This document shows positions 1 to 12,600 of a DNA stretch of 64,000 nt, in pieces. The stretch comes from Marasmius tenuissimus (Eukaryota > Basidiomycota > Agaricomycetes > Agaricales > Marasmiaceae): NCBI GenBank assembly GCA_029532415.1, contig JAQOTA010000054.1, positions 744,001 to 808,000 on the forward strand, written 5' to 3'. Under the pieces are notes generated by a model. The model was not told the origin of the DNA. It saw only the letters and a list, made by a program, of their open reading frames with translations, and ran no database searches. The stretch's first letter is position 1. The number at the start of each line of letters is the position of its first letter. Made by a program: the position numbers and the translations under genes.

Positions 1-346
1 AGTCAAACTTTCGGTCGCGTTTATTGTCGCGCCTATGTTCTATTAGGCTTGCATGGTATCGATATCGACCTCCTACCCCTCTCACAACCTACCTCGGACT
101 TCAAGCCAGTCTCAAGGCCTGCAAAATTGTTCAACGTCCTGATGAAAATTTAATAGGACAACAACTTTGACCAGCAATCGTATTCTCGCGTGTTTCGAAT
201 TGGAATAACCAACTTAATTGCCTGTTTGCTTTCTTCTGCAGCTACCACAGGCATGTGGAAGAGCCATCCGTCTCTGGGTATTCACTTACCCACCATTGGA
301 TTGGGATCCCGAGTTCACCGCTCGGATGCTGACACTTCCACCATGA
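1..346 (+). CDS. 3' end of an unidentified gene (partial)
   Basis: Two coding-like exons are visible. After an acceptor ending near base 45, a frame reads HGIDIDLLPLSQPTSDF and so on to a possible GTCCTG donor near 140. A second exon starts after TTCTGCAG near 240 and reads LPQACGRAIRLWVF, ending at a TGA at 344-346. The tail is rich in aromatic residues and proline (VFTYPPLDWDPEF). I do not recognise the protein and cannot see its start, which lies left of the window. It converges on minus-strand copy 1, whose stop is at 581. The exon junction is tentative. About 230 bases between the two genes hold nothing I can name. Confidence 0.35.
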
Positions 347-580
347 AGATAGACTAGTTGAATCAATCTCAACGCCTACTTACTAGTTTCATGCACTGAA
401 TTGCACCTGACGATGCTATGGCCCTCAGCGACCTTGTTTGAGCTGTTCCGCCCACCTTAGCGGCCTTTGAATTATCCTACATTGGGTTCTTCCCTCGAGA
501 ACATAAAAAAATTACCACTAGTTGGTACTGATATGAAATTACATGGAAGAGCAACGTCCTGGTACTTGTACATACATCAA

Positions 581-2908
581 TCATCCGTCCACATCCATGT
601 CCACCTCTGACGACGGAGAATCATGATGGTCTCCCGTGTTCCCAATGTTAGAGTCTACATCCATCAAGTCGTCCATAAGAACATCTGGTAGATCCCAGAT
701 GAAGAAGCCACGTCAGTACTCTCGCTACAAGTGAGCGGCAAGGAAGATGCTATACCTTCGGAATGAGCCCTGATCAGATCCTCAAAGCGGAGTTCATCTT
801 CGGGGATCGCTTCGACAATCGAAAAACCCAACGACTCTGCATAATCTGCTGTGGAGTAATCGAACCCTTTGGCTTTCTGCCATTGTTCCATGAAATTGTA
901 CGCGTCGGCCTCCCAATAGACATAGTCCAAGCAAGCTTCGCTGGTATAGGAAGGCAGTCCGAGTGCGATACACTCTTGTTCGGTGATGGCCGACCCTCCT
1001 TCAGGATCACGGGAATAGTAGTAGAGGTTTTCTCCGTGAAGCCAAGTCTCGATGTCGGGAGTACCATTGGGGAGTTCAGGGACTGGTGGGATGAATAGAT
1101 AGCACGGCAAGCCCATTGGGTCCACAGTCCAGTCATTCTGTTCTGTTTCAAATGATCTTATGGTGTCGGAAGAGAGTTGTAACGTAAACCCATTGACAAT
1201 AGCTGTTTGGTAGGTCAAAATTCAATCCCCACACAATAAGGTAAAAGGGAGAGATATGTACCGGAAGATGACCATTTCTCTCGAGGAACTCCCAAACGGC
1301 CGAAGATCCATCCGGCTTGCGCTAGCCATTCTTCTTGGCAAATATGATATTGACTCTCGTGGATGAAGAACGGTGTGAAATCAATTGGATGTGTGATCAA
1401 GAGGCTAGGTTGGAAACCGTCAGTATCGCAGAAAGGGAATACATTTGGGTTCCAAAGCAACACACCGCAGCCCTGCTCCCTCCATGAATATTTCAATGTA
1501 CAAGTCCCGTACGCCCGAATAAGGGGGGTACACGTATTCGCCTGGGTTCCACTGACAGGACGATGGCGATTTCAAAACAAGTCGTGTAAAGTCCTTTGAG
1601 TCCCAAGTTCTGGTCCATGATCTGTTGGCCATGAAGTGTTGTTCCCAGTCGCATACTCCACGATGGTCTGGCCCACTTGTGTCATTTGCAGCGGCGGAAG
1701 ACATGGCTCGTACTGCCAACCGTTCCGGGACATTGTGCATTACATGGTCAAGGAAGGTGGTATCAGTGCATATGTTGAGCGGTACAGGAGGAAGCTCAAA
1801 CGGATCATATCTGCACCATGGATCTTCCATGTCCTGCCATATCCAGGTGAGTAAGCTCCTGTTGAATTCATACTCGAAGTAAGGTCCAGGCGGCCCGAAA
1901 CAGAGGACTCCTGTTTGTGGACGAAACCACAAGAGTCCGAGATTCAGGTTAACTGAGATATCATGGTCACCTGACGTTGAAAGTATCCAAGCGCGATGCT
2001 CATCAGTGGTGCCATGAAGAAGGGTGCCCTGAATATATACAAAGATTTCAATGCTACAGCCTACAGGTTTATCTTGTAGTGAGAGATGATAGATGAACGC
2101 ACCCAATTGGCTCGAAAGTAAAGGTAACATTGTGCGTGAAAAGAATAAAGGTTGTGCAATAGAAAGTGGCTGGCTGAAACGAGCTCTAAAGGGTATTGAG
2201 ATGTTGTCATCCACCCCATAATCTAAGATTGAGTGGCCCACCTTCATTAAATATGATCATGGGAATATCGGAATCGTTGAAAGCTCGGAACTGCGGTGTA
2301 GTACTAGTGCTAGTTCGGATTTCATGTTGAGCATCCCTGGCAGCTTTCAAGTGGATGTCCTACCGTTGTAGGGCAAAATGGATACAGTCCTTTTTGAAGA
2401 GCTAAAAGGGGAGTGTTCAAAACTCAGTCCCCTTTGTAACACATCTGAATGACCCAGTTTGAACGGACCTCCTTTGCATCCCGACCAGCGTATCTGATTG
2501 CCAGTAATGGAAGAGACTCTTTTCTCCCATCAACAATCGAGGCAATCTCGACTACCCGCTCTGCCTCAGGACTGTCTCCCTTCTCCAAATTTGCCAGCGA
2601 GAATCTTCTTCTTGAAGCCACTCTTGACTCGTGATAGAGGGTTTTGAGGAGCTTAATCTTTCCTAGAGAAATCCGTTCATACTATCCTCGCCACACATAA
2701 GTTATTGGCAAGTCAGATCCCCAGTGTACTAATTGCAACACACCTCCTGATACAGCATCTCCTTCCATTCTTCTCCTGGTTGATTTCGAACCAGGTTGTG
2801 TTCACTGGACTGCAAATGCAAGCAAGAGTTGTTGTTTTGATTACCCTGAACAATGTTGAAGTTTCCTCCCACGATTTTCGTGCGGCGCGCAGAGTGGAAC
2901 ATCGACAT
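581..2908 (-). CDS. PDIETWL family copy 1 (nine exons, intact)
   Basis: The start is the ATG at 2908-2906 (MSMFHSARRTKIVGG...), and the stop TGA is at 583-581. Nine exons can be traced with the donors and acceptors of copy 3: exon 1 ends MLYQE before GTGTGT, exon 2 begins YERISLGKIKLLKTL, and exon 6 carries LLWFRPQTGVLCFGPPGP. Exon 8 carries PDIETWLHGENLYYYS. An apparent stop after MFLWTT is not a mutation: it lies downstream of the last acceptor in the wrong frame, because intron 8 (71 nt, GTATAG...CTACCAG) is removed. The joined frame then ends VDMDVDG. Function is unknown; no enzyme motif was recognised. This is the inverted partner of copy 6. Exon edges other than the gene ends are by analogy. 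Confidence 0.8.
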
Positions 2909-3693
2909 GGCCGGTGCGTCAGGTTAAGAGATGGCGGTTTGGGTGAAAGTATTCGAGAATCAGATTGCTGTTCATCACTTGTGTTGGGCAGTGCGTCGGA
3001 CGGGGATCCCCGAGTTTGGTAGCCACGTAATCTCCATGTGAATTCGTCCCTCATACGCTGCTGTACATATAGATGGCAGGTTGTATTTATGTACAGCAAG
3101 CCCCTGAATCCTGCGGGATCCAAAGGGGATGTACTTCCAAATAAATAAACAAATATTGACTTTGAGGGAAAGCTGAAGTTTCAGCTTGAGCGGCACTTCT
3201 AACTTCCTCCGTCAAGTTGTACTCTGAAGGCAAGGCGACTAGAGATGTAAACTCTAGAGAGAAGAAACGTGCGTAAATACACTTACCAGTAACAGAAACC
3301 ACTCCTGCCAACAGTTTGATGCTTCACAATTGTAACTTGATGCGTATGAGATGGAAATATAGTTGCAACCATAGTGGTTGGAAGTAAAAGGAATCGAATT
3401 GAGACCCATACACATCTTCGGTTGCACCCGGCCCGATGCAGCTATCCTTCGAACGTTCACGATTGAGACAATCAGCGCATAGTGATATGCAGTGATGCAA
3501 TCTGAGCTCTCTCAAGCTTGCGGTGCCGCGTTGGTTGCTACAAGTTTGCTCTTTTCTACCTCCGTGTATACAATTGATTATTCTCTACTGATGTAGGTCC
3601 AAGATTACATGTGCAAAACTCGAGAAAGACTTTCCGCATCGACCAACGTCCATGTCGAACGGCAAACGATCACAAAGTTCAAACCCTCCTGTA
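2909..3693. other. Intergenic DNA between copies 1 and 2
   Basis: No gene seen. In reverse complement, about 3010-3340 matches 35745-36073 upstream of copy 6, including a conserved CGGGGATCCCCG block near 3000 and a GTTTCTTCTC...CTAGAG block near 3250. This makes it the shared promoter region of copies 1 and 6. The left arm carries about 100 extra bases containing an inverted repeat, GCTGTACATA at 3060-3069 and TATGTACAGC at 3088-3097. The region 3330-3690 matches 27230-27644 downstream of copy 5. Confidence 0.55.
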
Positions 3694-6049
3694 TCAGTCT
3701 AAATCCATTCGGTCGTCCTCAACCGCCTCTGGTAGACCTGAAGATGAACTAATTTCCCTTATGTGGGCGACATCATCGGAGTCGACATCCATTGGGTCTG
3801 CCTCAAGTACGTCCGGCGAGTCTGTGAACAAATTTCAGAAGTACCCCGTGTTGGTGTTTTGGTTTTGAAGGAATGACTAGGAAAAACCTACCCGTCAAGT
3901 CCTCAAAAAATCTTTCCTCCTGAGGGTTTGCTGAGAGGTCCGGGATACCCAAGGACTTTGCATAATCCGCGGTGGTATAATCAAACCCCTTGGCTTTCTG
4001 CCACTTTTCCATGAACTCATATACGTTGTCATCCCATTGAAGATAGTCTACCCATATGTCACTGGTCAAGAAAGGCAGTCCAAGCGAGATACACTCTTCT
4101 TCGGCGATTGTTGACCCTCCTTCGGGGTTATATGAATAGTAATAGAGGTTTTCTCCACGAAGCCAAGTCTCGATGTCGGGAGTGCTATCAGGACATTGAG
4201 GTAGCGGCAAGATGAATAGGTAGCACGGGGGTTCGAGCTCCTTAGGGTTGTTACTCCATTGTTGCCATGACTGGTATGACTGTTCGCTCCATAAAGGATC
4301 AAGAATAAATCTGATTTCTGTAATAAATCCTGTCGAGTGAAGATCAATATTCCGCTGTAGGTGGCACAACCTTCCATCAAGGAAAGGCACGGACTGCAAG
4401 ATTCCCATTCTCTTCTAGGTATTCCAAAATGAGTGAAAATCCGCCCGGCTTGTGCTAACCAATCCTCCCCCCGCTCACAATTAGTTGAACACTCCTCGTA
4501 CTGTTTGAAGGAAAACCATTCTGGGGTTTGATCAGCTGCTCTATCGATCGGAAAGCTAGACGAGAAACCATCAGTGACACAAGGAAGGATGGCAATTGAC
4601 GATTCGCTTCCCAGAAGAACGTACCGCATCTCTCTGTTCTCCATCGCTCTGTATATACCATGATATTCTCTGGCACTTAAGTTTTCCCACCGATGAAATG
4701 GAAGAGCCAAAATATGATCGGAGAATAATCCACCGTCGATGAGACTCATTGTGCGGGTCCGTGCATCCTCATCTTGGAGTCCAAAAGTGATGAACCAGCC
4801 GTCCCAACACACGGCACTTAGGACCATACGCTCTGGAAAGTTGTAAATGAGGTAGTCGAACAAAGCGCGACTGCCCGCATCTCGTGGTGAAGGAGGAAAT
4901 TGGAAGTGATTTCCGGGTAGATCATGATGGTCCAAACCTCCAGCATTGAGCATTGGATGCCAGTAATTAGCATGGAAAAAGTTCAGGGAACGGTGACCGT
5001 AAACCAATTTGTAGTCTTTGTGATACATGAGCCAGCCGGGCTCGGAGATGAGCTCAGGCTGGGGCGGCCCGAGACATAGTGCCCCTGTTTGTGGGCGGAA
5101 CCACATAAGTTGCACGAACTCCGGAAAGGGGTGCGAAGAAAACCAAGAATTGAGCAAGCCTTGACGAAGGTAATCCTAATTTACAATTGCTATCAACGCG
5201 GTGTAACAAGTAGTGAATGACATTGGACGCAGTGACGCACGTCAAATATATCGTGCCAAAGGCGAACGTAGCACAGGGCCTCCGCGGAAGACTTATTATA
5301 CTTGAGGAAGTGCTCGAGCGAGATCAGTTCTAGCGGGGGTTACAATCAATGTGACTGCAGTGGGTAAGTCTGAGGTTGAGTGGCCCACCTTTGTTGAATA
5401 TGATAATGGGAATATCAGAATCATTGTAAGCTCGGAGCTGCGCAAGATTGGTAGTTCTATCGCGAGTTTAATGAGGAGTATTTCTGGGGGCCTTCTGAGG
5501 TACGCGACATACCTCTGTCGAGAAAATAACATACAATCCCCAGCGAAAAGCTGTACGAGAGTCCTTAGCGATAACCGTTCCGACGTCCTAGCCTAATCGC
5601 ACCTTCTTTGCACCGCGCCCGGTATACTTGACAGCTAATAGTGGCTTGGACTCATTTCTCCCGTCACGATCCACAATCGAGGCAATCTCAACGACCCGGT
5701 TCGCCTCAGGGTAATCAACTTTATGAAAAGTCCCCATGTGCCATCGCCATGCCTGCAGTCCTGGCCTATACTCTGCACGATGGAGCGTTCTAAGGAGATT
5801 TATCCTCCAGATATGGATCCGTTCGTACTGCAGGTAAGAGTTATGAGATGGTTGGGGTCTGTACCGACACATCACTCAACGCACCTCCTGGTACAGCATC
5901 TCCTTCCATTCCTCTCCTGGTTGGATTCGGACCATCCTGCGTTCTGAACTGGACTGCGAGTCTGGATAATAGTGATTGTTGTTTTGAGTACCGTGAATGA
6001 TGTTGAAGCTTCCTCCTGTGATATTTATGTGGCTCGCAGAGTGGAACAT
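3694..6049 (-). CDS. PDIETWL family copy 2 (nine exons, intact)
   Basis: The usual first ATG is changed to ATT here, so the start is the next Met codon at 6049-6047 (MFHSASHINITGG...). The stop TGA is at 3696-3694. Exon 1 is 5885-6049. Later exons follow the family plan; intron 8 is GTAGGT...TTCACAG, after which the frame reads DSPDVLEADPMDVDS and ends DRMDLD. With copy 5 this copy forms a distinct subtype: it has IWRI in place of SLGKI, an extra exon-2 insertion, FPEFVQLMWFRPQTG, and CERGEDWLAQAGRIF. It is the inverted partner of copy 5. All joins examined keep the frame. Function unknown. Confidence 0.78.
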
Positions 6050-7389
6050 CAAAATGGCTACTGTGTCAGGTCAAAAGATGGTCGTGGTGGTTCGGGTTCA
6101 AGTCGTTGGAAATGCTGTTGGTGAGACGCCCAATCCGTGTATTTGATCATCCAAGTTCAGGACCCTATCGCGACCATCAGTGGCAGGTTCTCCCCCCAAA
6201 ACGAATGCTCAATTGCTTCTCCCGGCCCTCATGTGAATATTATATATAATTTTATCAGCTTAGGGGACATTTGATTGATGGGGTCTCGGCGAGCATTCGT
6301 AACACTGGCAACAGGGCGGGATCTCGTTTAAGTGAAACGAGTAAGGGCACGAATATACAGCAGTCGGCATACGTGGGCTATCCGTCTGGCTGGTCGAATT
6401 TGGGGAGAGTATCGGCGATATGTGCCTCAGTTCAAACGGGCTTTGGTGATAATAGGAAGAACCGTAGAGACAGAAATATTACATTACCTTCTCATTTGAG
6501 ACACTCTTTACCAGAACCTTAGTCCTATCCTTTTGTTTATTTTTCCTTGCTTGGGTTCTCTATTGTCTTTCTTATTCAACATCGAGACGAGCTGGCGAGG
6601 TAGTTTACTTTGATTGCATGAATCGAGTGGTGCTCGTGAGTGCACAAATTGTGCTGAATGAATATTGGGTGTCGAAACTTTGAGGTCTTTTTCGCCAGTA
6701 CCGGACGAAACGAGGATATAGAGGATAACGTCGTAGGGGGTTTTTCAGATAGTGCTATGCTGCGTAAACCCCGCTTGTTGATGTTCTCGAAGTGCGGTTG
6801 ACAGTCAAGCTGAAAAAGAAGCGAGGCTGGTCCTCCTTTAGTAACCCACCGTAAAAACAAGCACGGCTACGCCCGCCGTGTACAGGTGTTCCGGTATCCT
6901 GGCAGCGTTTTGACTGAGATACCAGTACAAGTCACGATCGAAACCTGAACGAAGGTACTTGTTGAACATTTGGATATTGGAGACGACACGGACTGCCTCC
7001 GAGAAGCTTGGGGGGGCCGAATGGGGCTGATCAGCGAACGCTAGATAAATCTCACTTGCGGCTCAATCTAGGTGGTCGGTAGTATAAGCGGAAACATGAT
7101 AGTCGAGGTCGTTCTTGTGTTGTGGTTTTCGCAGACACGGAAAGTTGGGAGCGGGAAAGTAACAATCGAGTCTAGTAGCTCATACTTTGGGATAAGCTCG
7201 AGAGCTGCCAGATGAATTATAATGCTGTCTCTAGCCCCAGTTACAGGAGCTGTAGAGACGATCAGAAGTCTGTCGATTGGAGCTTCGAGAGAGTATAAAG
7301 TCCAAAAAACCTGCTAGATATGACTTCCAGGAGTTACGAATTGGTGAGTAGCCTGTGGAATCGGAAAAGGTTCAGACGCGCGCCTGTCG
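6050..7389. repeat. Intergenic repeats shared with 23030-24850
   Basis: No gene recognised. In reverse complement, blocks here match the right arm: 6150-6260 with about 24600-24720, 6570-6960 with 23990-24400, 7020-7110 with about 23560-23640, and 7170-7320 with 23100-23500. Several blocks also recur inside the left arm: AGTAGCTCATACTTTGG near 7177 and again near 8783, and GAGAGAGTATAAAGTCC near 7285 with a close match near 9137. This is old repeated DNA. Short open frames here show no similarity to anything I know. Confidence 0.5.
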
Positions 7390-8080
7390 CGAATTCAAGT
7401 CAACAACTCGACAATCTTTCTGTCCTTGTACACCGATACTGCCAGATGGGGTTCCGTGCTTTGCTTGGCCAAGATCAACTCTGGAGAGGTAAAAGCAATG
7501 CGTGATCGCCAGACAATCATTGGGATGTTGGAGTCATTGAAGTAACGCATCTGACCAAATAGTGGGTTGCCGCGCCGCTCTGTGGTGAGAGGTGCAAAAG
7601 AAAAAAAGGAAATGGTTGAAGTGCACCGGATTCTCACAAAGACGTCGAGGGAGCTCCAAGCGATACAAACCGTGACAAGCAACTGAGAACCACCTTCTCT
7701 GCGTTCCGTCCGGTGTACTTGATTGATAGAGAGGGCCAAGGGTCTCAAGTTCCACTGAGGATGTATACCCGCTTTGCCCCCAACGGTACTGTCATTCTCG
7801 CACTGCGGGGGACTTCAGTCCTGGGAGAAAAAAATTGTTCTCATGAGCTTGGGATTCTTCTTGCCAAATGCTCATGGGACATCAGAGTCTTCCGCATCTC
7901 GCGATCGATACCTTCCTTTCAGAACGAAGAACGGTCTCGAGATGTGTATGCATGTGGTTGTTGGTGGTCTGATTACCCGGTAAAATGACGTTGGAGGTAA
8001 CGGTGAAGGACCGATGGTGGTGGTTACGAGTAGAATGCTGTGCGGCCGTACCGATTGCTCCCATCCTGGTTGTGTTCAAT
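7390..8080 (-). pseudogene. PDIETWL family relic A
   Basis: A decayed 5' half of the family is recognisable on the minus strand. Near 8060-7930 a frame reads HSTRNHHHRSFTVTSNVI then LPGNQTTNNH and SERKVSIAR, matching exon 1. Near 7870 FGKKNPKLMRTI matches the LGKIKLLKTL of exon 2. Near 7735-7690 SIKYTGRNAEK matches the end of exon 2. Near 7560 MRYFNDSNIPMIVW matches FRAFNDSDIPMIIFNE of exon 4, followed by an ELI... start of exon 5. There are stops and indels and no C-terminal domain. A matching relic is in the right arm at 22800-23030. Confidence 0.55.
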
Positions 8081-9690
8081 GTAGTTAAGGGATTACCGGT
8101 TCCTTTGCTTATTCGGCATTTTCTGACGCTCTTGTGAACCGAATCTTTTTGATACGGCGCTTCAACCGGGAATTTTGAGGCGTGGTTGCACCCACCTCTT
8201 GGCTCTCGCCTCGATTTTTATTCGAGTAGATGAGAGTAAAACATACTTTAGTCTTCGAAGCCTTAGACGAGCCACCAAAAAAACTTTCCACAATATTATG
8301 GGCCGTTCCGTGTACACCGTATGGTCGTGAATTTTCTGGTCACGTTGAGTCGGCTGGACATATCTAGGTCAAAAGAGTCAAAGAAACTAGCAGACTTGCA
8401 GTTGACGGTGAGAAAGGAAGTGTCTTGTGAGTAGCAAGCCCCCCCCCCCCCTTTTTTTTTGGTGTTGATTCAAGCGACTCGGTAGGGATTGCCTGGCGGA
8501 GAGATGTATTCATAGTGCCAAGGTTGGGCGTGTCGAATGTATCTCTTGATGTCACTGGTATGAGCTTTGAGGGGTTTTGTGAGTAAACGAGTAGGGAATA
8601 TTAGACCGCCACGACTCGAGCATTTTTTGAGATCTTTCTAGCTCTGATTGCAAGCTCGAAAGATCCACCGGGATTTGGAGAGTAACGCCAGAGAGGTCCA
8701 AGCTCTAGTTTTACGTGTGTAAACACAGCAGTTGACGCAACGAGCTATGGTTGACGGTCAGACTGGGAAAGAAGCGAGCTCAGTAGCTCATACTTTGGCA
8801 TAGGCCCGGTGCTTGAAGACGATGAATAGATGGACCACCGAGCTTGAGTCGTCAGATCGTTTCAACTTTAGTCTTCAGCCAAGTCAAAAGTCGTGTGTTC
8901 GATCTAACGAAAGGTCTTGAAGTGGCAGCGGGAGACAGCGTGCTGACCACTTTGATCTCGCAGGGGAAACAAAACCTGATTGTTGGCGCGGTAAGAAAGT
9001 GTGATCTGCGTCGCAAGTAGTAGTAGTAGTCCAGTAAAAGAGCCGTGAAATCTTTCAATCGACTTTATGATGTTTTTTTTTTCGTGTACTGTCTCTAGCG
9101 CTGTAGAGGATCAAAAATGCTGTTATGATTCAAACCTTGAGAGAGTACAAAGTCCAGAGAAACTACTGCCTTTGGTTCCACGAGTTGTGAATTGCAATGG
9201 GTAACAAAATTCGTTTTGAGGTTGACTTGAACGAGGTAGAAGTTGTCTGGCGGAGAGGTATAATTTACGGTAGGATGTCGAGGTCCAAACTTATTGGGCT
9301 TGTCGAATGCATCTCTTGATGTGACCGGTATGAGCTTTGAGGTACTTTTGAGTGAACGAGTAGTGAATATTGGATCGTGAGAAGTTGAACAACTTTGAGG
9401 TCCGATTTCTGGCTCTGATTGCAAACACAAACGATAACCGGGATTTGCAGAGTAACGTGTGAGGGGCCCAAACTCCAAAAGTTGACGTTCTTGAGGAGTA
9501 ACGAGCTGTAGCTGACGGTCAGACTGGAAGACAAGCACACCTTCCCGCCGTGACAACCGTGAGAACAAAGGCTGACTACGCGCGGATGACGAGGACTCCT
9601 CCCCCCCAAAAACACGCGGTACCGGTAACCCTTTAATCAATTCCATCATCGTTTCCCTTCCTCCCTCCATCGACCTTCCAACGACGAGCG
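8081..9690. repeat. Upstream region of BBC1 with internal direct repeat
   Basis: About 8600-8800 and 9345-9530 are diverged direct repeats (shared order GAGTGAACGAGTAGTGAAT, GCTCTGATTGCAA, CCGGGATTTG, AACGAGCT, GACGGTCAGACTGG). The last 350 bases before the BBC1 start match the flank of the BBC1 fragment at 22419-22760 in reverse complement, so this is the duplicated promoter/5' leader. A C/T-rich stretch (CATCGTTTCCCTTCCTCCC) immediately precedes the start codon, as is common in fungal promoters. No other gene seen. Confidence 0.5.
8439..8460 (+). repeat. Mononucleotide junction C13-T9
   Basis: Thirteen C are followed directly by nine T. It is not seen in the right arm and is a likely site of length variation or assembly error. 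Confidence 0.9.
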
Positions 9691-12600
9691 ATGTCAGATC
9701 CCCCACCCAAACCGAAACCAGGATCTCTTCGTGATCGTATCGCCGCATTCGAAAAGGCACCAAGCTCAGGCTCGTCCACATCGGGAGGAGGACCACCACC
9801 ACCGAGACCGAAACCGGGAGGGTTAACATGGAAACCCAAGCCAAAGGAGGTTACGCCGCCTTCGTCGCCTGGGAAGGATGCAGAGAAAGATAAGGAGAAA
9901 GCTGGTGGAGGGATGTCAGCTTCGGATGCACGACAGACGATTGGGATTGGTGGAGGGAGTTTGAAGGAGAGGATGGCTGCGTTGCAGGGGAGGGGTGGGT
10001 TTGGCGGTGCTGGTGGTGGTGGTGGTGCAGGTGTGGGTGCTACGCCTTCTTCGCCACCGCCTAGGCCGTCGTCGCCAAAGCCTGATAGGCCAAAGTGGAA
10101 GCCGCCTGTTCAGCCAGCGCCAGTTGCTGCTGAAGTTGAAGCTGAAGGCGATGAGAAGGACGAGAAAGAGGAAGACAAGGCTGAGAAGGAGAAGGACGAT
10201 GGCGATGAGAAAGAGGAAGCTCCAGCCGACGCCCCAACAGCGACGACGACGGAAGACACACCTGTAGAAGACGCACCTAGCGATGCTCCAGCCGATCCTG
10301 AGGACGAAGAACGACAACGGCGAGCAGCAATCGCAGCGCGCATGGCCCGATTGGGCGGTGCACGCGTTGGAATGGGCCCACCTGTCTTTGGTAGACCCAC
10401 AATCAAGAAGAGAGACTCGACGCCAACACCAAGGGAGGAGAAACCCAAACCTGAAGAGACACCAATCTCGCCCAATCCTGCTGGCGCCGAGGAAGACATC
10501 GGCGAAAGTAAGTCGTTCATTTTGGCTTGTATGATACGAACAACAACGTTGATTTGACTTGCGTAGGCAAAGATGTGTTATTCAAGGACGAAACGGCTAC
10601 GACAGAAGATAAAGAGAAAGACAAAGACAAAGATGAAGCAGACACTACGAGTACGACCAAATCACCCACACCCTCAGCCAAATCACCTTCGTTGCTCTCT
10701 CCCGACTCGCAGCCTCGCTCAACTTCCACCTCACCACGTGTCCCGAACGCGATGCCCATGTCGTCCATCCCGAGGAGAGCTGCTCCACCAAGGAAGAGGG
10801 GCAAGTCGCCCGTACCTCCTCCTCCTGAACCTGAGGAGAAGAAAGAGGAGACCACCGTACCCGAACCCGAACAGGAGAAGATTCTCGAGGAAGCTACCCA
10901 GGTCGTCGAACAATCGAAAGACGAAGCGGAGGAAAAGGTTCAACAAATCGAGCAAGCGCTTTCGGACGATCCGCAACCCCAGTTGACCTCTGAACCCGAA
11001 CCCGAGGAAGAAGAAGACGACGCTGAAGCTAGGAAACGTAGGATTGCGGAGAGGTTGGCAAAGGCTGGTGGTGTTAATCCTTTTGCTCCGCCTCCACCGA
11101 AAAGGCAAGATTCTGCTTCTTCTGGTGTTGGGAAGAGGGCTTCGGTGGACGGTGAGTTGGTTTCTACGCATCGCGGTGTATGCACCCGCTGACGATCTTT
11201 TGTGTGCAGTCCCTGAGAGGAAGGAGAGCGTTGGGTCTGCGTCTGCGTCAGTCGCATCGAGGAAGAGCTCGGTCGCTGTTGAAGGTGCCGGTGAAGGCGA
11301 GACTGCACAAGGTGAGTTTTTTACTTTGCCTCCGACTCTTTCGTTCTTCTCGATAATCAACGGGGACTGACCTTTTCTATGCATCTAGTGTCCGAGAGAA
11401 AGCAGAGCGTTGGATCTGTTTCCATCCCATCGAGGAAAAGCTCTGAAGGTGAGCTTTACAAGCTTCGAGAGTTACCTCCCTTCGTTCGGGTTTCGCCTTG
11501 TGTTTTTCTTCCTCCTTCCTTCCTCCCTGTTTTCCTCGTTCTCGTTCTCGAGACTAACGTTACATCGTTGTCTTCCTCAGTGCCAGAGAGGAAAGGAAGC
11601 ATCGGATCGGTCATCGCAGGGAAGGGTTCTGAAGAGGGTACGGAGGATTTATCGTCCTTCCTTCTTTTTTCTTTTCTCTCTCTCGAACAGGGGAAAAACT
11701 GACTACCTTTCGATTTGATTTGATAGGACCGGAGAGGAAAGGAAGTGTTGGGTCTATCGATGCGGGGTCGACGAGGAAGGGTTCTGTTGATGTTGAGGAT
11801 GAAGGTACGTTTGTAGTTCTGTTCTTTCTTCATTCGGGGGCTGACTGTGTTGATGGTTCTTAGTGCCGGAGAGGAAGACGTCTTTGTTGAGTAGTAGCGG
11901 TGGTGGGGGTGGTGGTGATGAGGAGGAGGAGAGGGATATAGGTGTCGTTGACGATGGTAAATCTCATTCTTGATCTTAGCTCCTACCCTTTTTCTTCTTT
12001 CTTCATATATCGACGGAAAACGAACGTGTTGTACTTATCCTCGTCTTGGTTGTTGTAGAAGATCAAGAACCTGCGAAACACGAACGAGAACGATCAGGTG
12101 TGGGAAAAGACTCGGAGGAACAATCAGGTGCGTTCTTCATTTCTATTCTATTTCGCACTCTCCATGGGGATTGCTGATGATGATGGGTTTTGATTACCTG
12201 GTTCTTTCCGATATGAATAGCTTTGACCGAGGATACGCCACCGCCGAAGGTTGATACTGCGAGTCGACCTCTACCTGCGAGTGTACCGCTTCCGATGTCT
12301 CCTCCTCCTCCACCTCCACCTGCTGCTGCACGACCTCCACCTCCTCCATCACTTGCGGCTTCGAGACCTCCACCCCCACCTCAACTCGCGAGTGCTCTTT
12401 CTGAGCAATCTGAACCGGAGGAATGGGCTGATGCTGAGGAGAACGATCAAGTGGAGGAAGAGGAGGAGGAAGAGGAAGAGTTACCTCCTCCACCCCCACC
12501 ACCGCCTCCGAAGAGGGTATCGGTGCCTCCACCTCCTGCACCACCTCCCGCTTCGTCTCGACCTGTACCTGTACCCGATGAAGAAGACGACGAGGGGGAG

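Larger units (their letters stand above)
500..10150. repeat. Left arm of a large inverted segmental duplication
   Basis: Read as reverse complement, this stretch matches 21990-38694 in the same order: PDIETWL copy 1 pairs with copy 6, the intergenic DNA at 2909-3340 with 35745-36073, copy 2 with copy 5, relics and repeats at 6570-9690 with 22420-24400, and the 5' part of BBC1 with 21990-22418. The match is seen in flanks as well as in coding DNA, so it is a segmental duplication and not only family similarity. The arms differ by insertions (Helitron, hairpin element, an LTR-like piece) and by deletions around 7800-9340. Edges are approximate. Confidence 0.8.

Noticed and set aside
664..720. 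Premature stop at the C-terminus of copy 1, and a similar one near 46030 in copy 7
   Set aside because: Both fall in or just past intron 8 when read without splicing; the spliced frames continue to VDMDVDG.
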